A stretch of 64,000 nt of DNA. It comes from Variovorax davisae. GTDB taxonomy: Bacteria > Pseudomonadota > Gammaproteobacteria > Burkholderiales > Burkholderiaceae_C. Position 1 is the stretch's first letter; every line of letters starts with the position of its first letter. The stretch spans positions 372,001 to 436,000 of the forward strand of contig NZ_JASZYS010000002.1 of assembly GCF_030316845.1 (NCBI RefSeq), written 5' to 3'. The position numbers and the translations under genes are program-made. Under the pieces are notes generated by a model that saw only the letters and a list, made by a program, of their open reading frames with translations, was not told the origin of the DNA and ran no database searches. Shown in pieces: positions 47,521-54,983 of the stretch.

Positions 47521-47988
47521 GTGATCACCGCCTACGAAATCACCCTTGCCCAGGCGGCCGATGCCCGGGAGATCGCCGAGCTTTCCCGGGACGCCATCGA
47601 GCACGGCCTGTCGTGGCGCTGGACCGAGCGGCGCGTGTTGCGCGCCAGCCGCGACGAGGCGACCAACGTGGTGGTGGCGCGGCGCGACGGCGTGCTGCTC
47701 GGCTTCGCCATCATGCAATACGGCGACGAGGAGGCCCACATCTCGCTGCTCGCGGTGCGGGCGTCGCAGCGCCGCTCGGGCCTGGGCAGCGCCCTGCTGG
47801 CCTGGCTCGAAGCGACCGCCGGCGTCGCCGGCATCCGGGCGATCCGGCTCGAGGCGAGGGCCGGCAACGGTGCGGCCCAGTCCTTCTACGGCCGGCACGG
47901 CTTCACGGAATGCGGATCGAGCCCGGGCTACTACGAGGACGTGGAGGATGCGGTGCGGATGGTCAAGCGCCTGGGCTCGCCGCCCTGA
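47521..47988 (+). CDS. GNAT family N-acetyltransferase
   Basis: A 155-residue acetyltransferase with the GNAT fold. The acetyl-CoA loop is RRSGLGSALLAW near 83-94, followed by IRLEARAGNGAAQSFYGRHG near 110-130. The substrate is unknown; RimI-like protein acetylation is one option. The GTG at 47521 is preferred because CCGGAG lies upstream and the -10 at 47491 would exclude earlier starts. The last 26 bases overlap the 3' end of the convergent patatin gene. Confidence 0.85.
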   Translation: MITAYEITLAQAADAREIAELSRDAIEHGLSWRWTERRVLRASRDEATNVVVARRDGVLLGFAIMQYGDEEAHISLLAVRASQRRSGLGSALLAWLEATAGVAGIRAIRLEARAGNGAAQSFYGRHGFTECGSSPGYYEDVEDAVRMVKRLGSPP

Positions 47989-49195
47989 CGCCCCAGCCGA
48001 AGAACGCGCACACCGCATCGCGCTGGGCCAGCGTATCGGCCCGGCCCAGCGCCATCAGCTCCCGCGTGAAGGCGGCATCGAACAGCAGGTAGCTCGCCAG
48101 CGCCGAACCCTTGAGCTCGGCCGCCGCCGGGGACACCGCCGGCTCCCCCAGCAGGCTGCGCACCGCAGGCGGCAGGGCATGGACGTGGCGCGCGGCGATC
48201 GCGTCGATGCGCTGCGACGGCGCGATCAGCAGCAGTTCGACCGGCACCAGTGGAGTGGCCGCGCGGGCTTCGGCCGGGATCAGGGCCAGGGTCGCGTTGA
48301 TGCGGCGCAGGCGCTCCACGTCGGCGGTCAGGGCGTCGAGGAAGATGCTCGACAGTGCATGGCCGGCGATCTGCGCCAGCGACGGGTAGCCGCTCAGCGC
48401 ATTGGGCGCCAGCACGTCGGCCGGCTCCTGCATGCGGCCGGCCCCGATCGCCAGGATGCGGCGCGCGCCCAGGTGGATGGCGGCGGCCAGGGGGGCCGAC
48501 TGGCGCATCGACCCGTCGCCGAAGTATTCGACATGGCCGCCGATCTCCAGCGCGGTCGCGGGGAAGACGAAGGGAATCGCCGACGAGGCCAGCAGGTGCT
48601 CGTGGACGATGCGCACCGGCGCCGCCAGCCGCCGGGAGCGGACCCAGGGCTGCTGCTTCTCGCTGGCCTGGTAGAAGGTCACGTGCTCGCCCGAGCCATA
48701 GCTGGAGGCGGTGACGGCCAGCGCGTCCAGGTGGCCCTGGGCCATCAGTTCGCCGAGCCGGTCCAGCGGCACCAGGTCTTCCAGCAGTCGGCGCAGGGGG
48801 CTGTTGTCGAGCAGGGAGCGCAAGCCGCTGCGGCGCCAGCGCGCGATCAGCCAGCCGGCCGAGAGCAGGCGCGCCCAGGGCGCATCGCTGCGCAGCACGC
48901 GCAAGGCGTCCGAGCGGTAGATCCGCTCGGGCCCGAGCCCGGCCCAGACGCGGGCGATCCGGCGCACCGTGGCCTCGAAGTCGTCGGCGCCGCACGCCAG
49001 CGCGGCCGCATTGATCGCGCCGGCCGAGGTGCCCGTGATGATCGGAAATGGCGGGGCCTGGGAGGACGCCCCGGCCGCGCGCCGCAGCCTGGCCAGCGCC
49101 TGCAGCACGCCGACCTGGTAGGCGGCGCGGGCGCCGCCGCCGGTCAGCACCAGGCCGGTGGCGGCGGCGGAAGGGACATCGGGGGCAGGGATCAT
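47963..49195 (-). CDS. Patatin-like phospholipase
   Basis: A 410-residue serine lipid acyl hydrolase. The oxyanion loop is LTGGGARAAYQVGVLQAL near 17-34, the nucleophile lies in GTSAGAIN near 58, and the catalytic Asp in DGSMRQSAPL near 228. No signal peptide is visible, so it is probably cytoplasmic. TAGGCT lies 6 bases before the ATG with no Shine-Dalgarno. The C-terminus overlaps the convergent GNAT gene by 26 bases. Confidence 0.88.
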   Translation of the reverse strand: MIPAPDVPSAAATGLVLTGGGARAAYQVGVLQALARLRRAAGASSQAPPFPIITGTSAGAINAAALACGADDFEATVRRIARVWAGLGPERIYRSDALRVLRSDAPWARLLSAGWLIARWRRSGLRSLLDNSPLRRLLEDLVPLDRLGELMAQGHLDALAVTASSYGSGEHVTFYQASEKQQPWVRSRRLAAPVRIVHEHLLASSAIPFVFPATALEIGGHVEYFGDGSMRQSAPLAAAIHLGARRILAIGAGRMQEPADVLAPNALSGYPSLAQIAGHALSSIFLDALTADVERLRRINATLALIPAEARAATPLVPVELLLIAPSQRIDAIAARHVHALPPAVRSLLGEPAVSPAAAELKGSALASYLLFDAAFTRELMALGRADTLAQRDAVCAFFGWGVRAASPGA

Positions 49196-49242
49196 CGCCC
49201 GAGCCTACCTGCCCTAGACTACGCGCCATTCAGGAGTGATCA

Positions 49243-50334
49243 ATGGCAGTTACGCAAGAGGCGCTCGCGGAGGCCCTCAAGGCCGTCCTCGACCCCAACA
49301 CCGGCAAGGATTTCATCGGCACCAAGGCGCTGAAGAACCTGCAGATCCACGACGGGGAGGTTTCGTTCGACATCGAGCTGGGCTATCCGGCCAGGAGCCA
49401 GGCGCCGGAGCTGCGCAAGGCGCTGGTAGCGGCCGCCAGGACCGTGGCCGGCGTGGACAACGTCTCGGTGAACATCGCCACCAAGGTCGTCAGCCACGCG
49501 GTGCAGCGCGGCGTCCAGCTGATGCCCAACGTGAAGAACATCATCGCCGTGGCCTCGGGCAAGGGCGGCGTCGGCAAGAGCACCACAGCCGCCAACCTGG
49601 CGCTGGCGCTGGCCGCCGAGGGCGCCAGCGTGGGCCTGCTCGATGCCGACATCTACGGCCCCAGCCAGCCCATGATGCTGGGCATCCAGGGCCGTCCCGA
49701 GAGCGAGGACGGCAAGACCATGGAGCCGATGTCCAACCATGGCGTGCAGGTCATGTCGATCGGCTTCCTGGTCGACGCCGACGAAGCCATGATCTGGCGC
49801 GGGCCGATGGCCACGCAGGCGCTCGAGCAGCTGCTGCGCCAGACCAACTGGAAAGACCTCGACTACCTGATCGTCGACATGCCGCCCGGCACCGGCGACA
49901 TCCAGCTCACCTTGTCGCAGCGGGTGCCGATGACCGGCGCCGTGATCGTCACCACCCCGCAGGACATCGCGCTGCTCGACGCCCGCAAGGGGATCAAGAT
50001 GTTCGAGAAGGTCGGCGTGCCGATCCTCGGCATCGTCGAGAACATGGCGGTGCACGTCTGCTCGAACTGCGGCCACGTCGAGCACATCTTCGGCACCGAC
50101 GGCGGCCGCAAGATGGCCGAGCAGTACCAGATGGACTACCTCGGCGCGCTGCCGCTCGACATCGACATCCGCCTGCAGGCCGACAGCGGCAAGCCGACGG
50201 TGGTGGCCGACCCCGACGGTGCGGTGGCTGGCATCTACAAAGCCATCGCCCGGCGGGTGGCCGTGGGCATCGCCGAAAAGGCGAAGGACTTCTCGGCCAA
50301 GTTCCCGACCATCACCGTCAGCAAGAACACCTGA
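49243..50334 (+). CDS. apbC: Mrp/ApbC iron-sulfur cluster carrier
   Basis: A P-loop ATPase that carries and delivers [4Fe-4S] clusters. 363 residues: N-terminal DUF59/MIP18-like domain (1-90), deviant Walker A SGKGGVGKSTTAANLALA near 106-123, Switch regions around DADIYGPSQP near 134, and the cluster-binding CxxC in VCSNCGHVEHIFG near 270. AGGAG provides the ribosome site, and TAGACT lies upstream as a possible -10. It may serve the Fe-S-rich formate dehydrogenase nearby, but it is a general housekeeping factor. Confidence 0.94.
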   Translation: MAVTQEALAEALKAVLDPNTGKDFIGTKALKNLQIHDGEVSFDIELGYPARSQAPELRKALVAAARTVAGVDNVSVNIATKVVSHAVQRGVQLMPNVKNIIAVASGKGGVGKSTTAANLALALAAEGASVGLLDADIYGPSQPMMLGIQGRPESEDGKTMEPMSNHGVQVMSIGFLVDADEAMIWRGPMATQALEQLLRQTNWKDLDYLIVDMPPGTGDIQLTLSQRVPMTGAVIVTTPQDIALLDARKGIKMFEKVGVPILGIVENMAVHVCSNCGHVEHIFGTDGGRKMAEQYQMDYLGALPLDIDIRLQADSGKPTVVADPDGAVAGIYKAIARRVAVGIAEKAKDFSAKFPTITVSKNT

Positions 50335-50350
50335 GGCCGCGCCGGCACGC

Positions 50351-51295
50351 ATGAACCTGCTGGCGTCGATGCGCTACCTCGTCGCGCTCGACGAGCATCG
50401 CCATTTCGGCCGGGCGGCGCAGGCCTGCCACATCACGCAGCCGGCGCTGTCGAATGCGCTGCGGGCGCTGGAGGCCGAATACGGCGTGGTCATCGTGCGC
50501 CGCGGGCGCAGCTACGTGGGCCTGACGCACGAAGGCGAACTGGTTCTGGCGACCGCCCAGCGCATGCTGCGCGAAAGCGAAGTGCTGCAGCAGGAACTGC
50601 GCAGCGAGGAGGGCCGGCCCTGCGGCCACCTGCGCATGGCCGCCGTGCCCACGGCCATTCCGATGCTCTCGCGCTTCGCGGCGCTGCTGCAGCAGCGCCA
50701 CCCCGGCATCGTGCCCGCGGTGCTGACGATGAGCTCGCAGGAGCTGGAGACCGGCCTCGAAAGTCTGTCGCTGGACCTGGCGCTGGGCTACATCGACCGC
50801 ATGCACCTGCGCGACGTCAAGCTGGAGGCGTGGCCGCAAAGCATCGAGCACTACTTCCTGCTGCGCCGCGCCGCGCGCCCCGCGGCCGATGCGCTGCGGA
50901 TCGGCCAGCCGATCGGCTGGGCCGAAGCGGCGCTGCAGCCGCTGTGCCTGCTGACGCCGGACATGCACAACCGTGCCATCGTCGACCAGGCCTTCCGGGC
51001 CGCGGGCGCGACGGTGACGCCGGCGATCGAGACCAACTCGGTGCTCACGCTGGTGCTCGGCGTCGTCGCCGGCGAGGTCTGCAGCGTGCTGCCGGGCGCT
51101 ATGGTCGCCGCCGTGCGCAGCCAGCGCGAACTCGAGGCGCTGCCGCTGGTGGCGCCGGAGCTGACGACGCCGATCGGCTTCATGACCCAGCAAGGCGTGC
51201 GGCCGTCGCGCGCCCTCGCAGCGGCGCTGGCGCTGCTGGGCACGCCGCAATGGCAGGCCCAGGTCGACATGCACAGCGGTGCCCTGGGCGGCTGA
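50351..51295 (+). CDS. LysR-type transcriptional regulator (upstream of the formate module)
   Basis: A 314-residue LysR regulator. The N-terminal helix-turn-helix (1-65) includes HFGRAAQACHITQPALSNAL; the effector-binding domain spans about 90-300. It resembles the OxyR/CynR-like class in layout; the inducer is unknown. It lies 16 bases after apbC and 109 bases before the carrier gene, on the same strand, with inverted half-sites in the gap. Control of the formate module is inferred from position. Confidence 0.9.
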   Translation: MNLLASMRYLVALDEHRHFGRAAQACHITQPALSNALRALEAEYGVVIVRRGRSYVGLTHEGELVLATAQRMLRESEVLQQELRSEEGRPCGHLRMAAVPTAIPMLSRFAALLQQRHPGIVPAVLTMSSQELETGLESLSLDLALGYIDRMHLRDVKLEAWPQSIEHYFLLRRAARPAADALRIGQPIGWAEAALQPLCLLTPDMHNRAIVDQAFRAAGATVTPAIETNSVLTLVLGVVAGEVCSVLPGAMVAAVRSQRELEALPLVAPELTTPIGFMTQQGVRPSRALAAALALLGTPQWQAQVDMHSGALGG

Positions 51296-51304
51296 GCTTG
51301 GATA

Positions 51305-51338
51305 CAAGTGTCATACCTACTTGACGTTTTGTAACAAG
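51305..51338 (+). promoter_or_regulatory. Putative promoter/operator of the OFA-fdh operon
   Basis: Three alternating half-sites are visible: CAAGT (51305-51309), ACTTG (51319-51323) and CAAG (51335-51338), giving inverted repeats with 9- and 11-base spacers. TTGACG (51321-51326) could be a -35 overlapping the middle half-site, with a weak GACACT near 51345. This layout fits an activator or repressor such as the adjacent LysR. Confidence 0.45.
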
Positions 51339-51404
51339 CGCGTCGACACTCCACGGGCCCCAAAGAGGGCCGTTCGGGTTCACACCACAACTGGAGAAAA
51401 ACAG

Positions 51405-53099
51405 ATGGCAGCTTCATCCGCAGGCGTCCTCGACGGGGACGGCATCGGCGCAACCGGGCCGCAGCCCGGCTTTCTCGACAAGGAACGGATCATCGCCGGG
51501 CCGGGCTTCAACCGGTGGCTGGTGCCGCCGGCCGCCCTGGCCATCCACCTGTGCATCGGCATGGCCTATGGCTTCTCGGTGTTCTGGCTGCCGCTGTCGA
51601 AGGCGCTGTCGACCGCCGGCACCGGGGCCCAGGCTTGCGCCAAGGACATGAGCTTCTTCGCCGAGCTGTTCGCCAGCGGCTGCGACTGGCGCATCGCCAC
51701 GCTGGGCTGGATGTACACGCTGTTCTTCGTCTTCCTCGGCTGCTCGGCGGCGCTGTGGGGCGGCTGGCTCGAACGCGCGGGCCCGCGCAAGGCTGGCGTC
51801 GTGTCGGCCGTGTGCTGGTGCGGCGGCATGATGCTGTCGGCCATCGGCATTCATCTGCACCAGTTCTGGCTGATGATCCTCGGCTCGGGCGTGATCGGCG
51901 GCATCGGGCTGGGCCTGGGCTACATCTCGCCGGTGAGCACCCTCATCAAGTGGTTCCCCGACCGCCGCGGCATGGCGACCGGCATGGCCATCATGGGCTT
52001 CGGCGGCGGCGCGATGATCGGCTCGCCGCTCGCCGTCGACCTGATGAAGCGCTTCGCCAGCCCCACCGACGTCGGCGTGATGCAGACCTTCGTCGTGATG
52101 GCGCTGGTCTACTTCCTCTTCATGATGGGCGGCGCGCTCGGCTACCGGGTGCCCGCCACCGGCTGGAAGCCCGCGGGCTGGACGCCGCCGCCCGCGCAGG
52201 CCGGCAACGCCATGATCACGCAGCGCCACGTGCACGTGAAGAAGGTCTGGGGCATTCCCCAGTTCTGGCTGGTGTGGATGGTGCTCACGATGAACGTGAG
52301 CGCGGGCATCGGCGTGATCGGCATGGCCAGCCCGATGCTGCAGGAAGTGTTCGGCGGCAACCTGATCGGGGTCGCCAAGAAGTTCGGCGAGCTCGACAAG
52401 ACCGAACTCGCGGCCATCGCCACGGTGGCGGGGGGCTTCGCGGCGCTGTTGTCGCTGTTCAACATCGGCGGGCGCTTCTTCTGGGCCAGCCTGTCGGACA
52501 AGCTCGGCCGCAAGCTGACCTACACCGTCTTCTTCGTGCTCGGCGGGCTCTTGTACTGGAGCATCCCGTCGTCGGCCGGCGCCGGCAGCAAGCTGCTGTT
52601 CGTCGGTGCCTTCTGCATCATCCTGTCGATGTACGGCGGCGGGTTCGCCACCGTGCCGGCCTACCTCGCCGACCTGTTCGGCACCCAGATGGTGGGCGCC
52701 ATCCACGGCCGACTGCTGACCGCCTGGGCGACGGCCGGCATCCTCGGGCCGGTGGTGGTGAACTACATGCGCGAATACCAGCTGGGGCTTGGCATTCCGC
52801 GCGAGCAGGTCTACAACCAGACCATGTACATCCTGGTCGGCATGCTGGTGATCGGGCTGGTCTGCAACCTGCTGGTGCGGCCCGTGGCGGACAAGCACTT
52901 CATGAGCGACGAAGAACTCGCGCACGAGAAAAGGCTGGCACATGAAAAGGCCGTGGCCGCCGAGATGGGTTCGGCCTCGGCGCGCCACAATGACGCGGTC
53001 AGCCCGCTGGTGGTCGCACTGGCCTGGCTGGCGGTCGGCATTCCGCTGGCCTGGGGCGTCTACCGCACACTGGTGGCCGCCGCGAAATTCTTCAACTGA
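51405..53099 (+). CDS. OFA family MFS transporter (oxalate/formate antiporter-like)
   Basis: A 564-residue major-facilitator protein with 12 or more membrane helices. The first (near 40-60) contains CIGMAYGFSVFWLPLSKAL, followed by the extended Cys-containing loop common in this subgroup, and KWFPDRRGMATGMAIMGFGG near 185-204 is the OFA signature. The C-terminal tail adds a further hydrophobic helix (about 530-555), unusual for a 12-helix carrier. The gene lies 51 bases before the formate dehydrogenase genes, so formate or oxalate is the likely substrate. GGAG precedes the ATG by 9 bases. Confidence 0.88.
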   Translation: MAASSAGVLDGDGIGATGPQPGFLDKERIIAGPGFNRWLVPPAALAIHLCIGMAYGFSVFWLPLSKALSTAGTGAQACAKDMSFFAELFASGCDWRIATLGWMYTLFFVFLGCSAALWGGWLERAGPRKAGVVSAVCWCGGMMLSAIGIHLHQFWLMILGSGVIGGIGLGLGYISPVSTLIKWFPDRRGMATGMAIMGFGGGAMIGSPLAVDLMKRFASPTDVGVMQTFVVMALVYFLFMMGGALGYRVPATGWKPAGWTPPPAQAGNAMITQRHVHVKKVWGIPQFWLVWMVLTMNVSAGIGVIGMASPMLQEVFGGNLIGVAKKFGELDKTELAAIATVAGGFAALLSLFNIGGRFFWASLSDKLGRKLTYTVFFVLGGLLYWSIPSSAGAGSKLLFVGAFCIILSMYGGGFATVPAYLADLFGTQMVGAIHGRLLTAWATAGILGPVVVNYMREYQLGLGIPREQVYNQTMYILVGMLVIGLVCNLLVRPVADKHFMSDEELAHEKRLAHEKAVAAEMGSASARHNDAVSPLVVALAWLAVGIPLAWGVYRTLVAAAKFFN

Positions 53100-53150
53100 C
53101 CGTGAGAGACAGGCGCCCGGCCGAACGGCGGGCGCCCAAGGCCGAGGCAA

Positions 53151-54983
53151 ATGCAATACCCAGGCACCGAAGAGACCATCAGGGAAGTCGTCGTCGCAAC
53201 CCCCGACCAGTTGCGCGAGCGCATCCGCAAGAAGAGCAAGCTGAAGGGGCGGCAGCCCGAAGCGGATGCGCTGGCGCAGGTCGGCGAACTGCTGGGCCCG
53301 CGGCCCGGCGACGGCTACCCGCGCGAGCTGCTGATCGAATACCTGCACAAGGTCAACGACGCCCACGGCTGCCTGCACGACCACCACCTGGTCGCCCTCG
53401 CGAAGCTCATGAACATCCCGATGGCGGAGGTGTTCGAGGTCGCGACCTTCTATCACCACTTCGACATCATCCGCGGCGGCGATGCGGCGCCCGGCCTCAC
53501 GGTGCGCGTGTGCGACAGCCTGTCGTGCGAGATGGCCGGCGCGCAGGACCTGATCGCGCGGCTGCCCGCGCTGCTGGGCCAGGCCGGGCGCGGCGACGTG
53601 CGCGTGATCGCGGCGCCCTGCCTGGGCCGCTGCGAGCAGGCGCCCGCCGTGGCCGTGCACCAGCGTGCGGTGCCGCAGGCGACGGCCGACAAGGTGCTGG
53701 CTGCGCTGCGCTCCGGCGAGGCGCTGCGGGCGCAGCCGCCCGGGCCTGCGCGGCCGGTGGCGCGCTTCGAGCCCTCGGCGTGGGCCGAGCGAGGCGTGTC
53801 GCCGCTGGCCGATGCGATCGAGGTCCATCCTGCCTATACCGACTACGCCAGCTACCGCGCGCATGGCGGCTACCAGCTGGCCGCGGCGCTGATCGACAAC
53901 GACAAGCAGGCCGAGACGGTGATCCTCGCGATGGAGAACTCGGGCCTGCGCGGCCTGGGCGGCGCGGGATTCCCGACCGGGCGCAAGTGGCGCATCGTGC
54001 GCGACCAGCCGGCGCCCAAGCTGATGGCGGTGAATATCGACGAGGGCGAACCCGGCACCTTCAAGGACCGGGTCTACCTCGAACGCGATCCGCATCGCTT
54101 CCTCGAAGGCGTGCTGATCGCTGCCCGCATCGTGGGCATCGATGCCTGCTACCTGTACCTGCGCGACGAATACCACGACTGCCGCGAGCTTCTGCAAGCG
54201 GAACTCGCGAAGCTGCGTGCCGACCCGCCGTGCCCGCTGCCGCACATCGAACTGCGCCGCGGCGCGGGTGCCTACATCTGCGGCGAAGAGTCGGCGATGA
54301 TCGAAAGCATCGAAGGCAAGCGCGGCGAGCCGCGGATGCGGCCGCCCTACATCGCGCAGGTGGGCCTGTTCGGCCGGCCCACGCTGGAGCACAACTTCGA
54401 GACGCTCTACTGGGTGCGCGACATCGTGCAGAAGGGACCGCAGTGGTTCGGCGGCTTCGGCCGCCATGGCCGCAAGGGGCTGCGCAGCTTCAGCGTCAGC
54501 GGGCGCGTGAAGTCGCCGGGTGTCAAGCTGGCGCCGGCCGGCATCACGGTGCAGGAGCTGATCGACGAATACTGCGGCGGCATGCAGGACGGCCACGCGC
54601 TCTACGCCTACCTGCCGGGCGGCGCATCGGGCGGCATCCTGCCGGCCGCCATGAACGACATCCCGCTGGATTTCGACACCTTGCAGCCGCACGGCTGCTT
54701 CATCGGCTCGGCGGCGGTGATGGTGCTGAGCCAGCACGACCGCGCGCGCGATGCCGCGCTCAACGTGATGCGCTTCTTCGCGCATGAGAGCTGCGGCCAG
54801 TGCACGCCGTGCCGGGTCGGCACCGCGAAGGCGGCGGCGCTGATGGCGGCGCCGGTGTGGGACAACACGACGCTCGAAGACCTCGCGCAGGTCATGGGCG
54901 ATGCGTCGATCTGCGGATTGGGGCAGGCTGCACCCAACCCGATCCGCTGCATCCAGAAATACTTTCCGCAGGAGACCGCATGA
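53151..54983 (+). CDS. NAD-dependent formate dehydrogenase beta subunit (fused NuoE-NuoF type)
   Basis: The diaphorase subunit that passes electrons from formate oxidation to NAD+. 610 residues. A NuoE-like domain (about 30-185) binds [2Fe-2S] through VCDSLSCEMAG and PCLGRCEQAP. The NuoF-like domain follows, with the FMN/NADH region GLGGAGFPTGRKW near 268 and GAGAYICGEESAMIESIEG near 372, and ends with the [4Fe-4S] motif SCGQCTPCRVGT near 548. Such fused beta subunits occur in the FDH1/Fdw-type enzymes of Methylobacterium and Cupriavidus; FdsGB-type enzymes have them split. It overlaps the alpha gene by 4 bases. Confidence 0.88.
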   Translation: MQYPGTEETIREVVVATPDQLRERIRKKSKLKGRQPEADALAQVGELLGPRPGDGYPRELLIEYLHKVNDAHGCLHDHHLVALAKLMNIPMAEVFEVATFYHHFDIIRGGDAAPGLTVRVCDSLSCEMAGAQDLIARLPALLGQAGRGDVRVIAAPCLGRCEQAPAVAVHQRAVPQATADKVLAALRSGEALRAQPPGPARPVARFEPSAWAERGVSPLADAIEVHPAYTDYASYRAHGGYQLAAALIDNDKQAETVILAMENSGLRGLGGAGFPTGRKWRIVRDQPAPKLMAVNIDEGEPGTFKDRVYLERDPHRFLEGVLIAARIVGIDACYLYLRDEYHDCRELLQAELAKLRADPPCPLPHIELRRGAGAYICGEESAMIESIEGKRGEPRMRPPYIAQVGLFGRPTLEHNFETLYWVRDIVQKGPQWFGGFGRHGRKGLRSFSVSGRVKSPGVKLAPAGITVQELIDEYCGGMQDGHALYAYLPGGASGGILPAAMNDIPLDFDTLQPHGCFIGSAAVMVLSQHDRARDAALNVMRFFAHESCGQCTPCRVGTAKAAALMAAPVWDNTTLEDLAQVMGDASICGLGQAAPNPIRCIQKYFPQETA

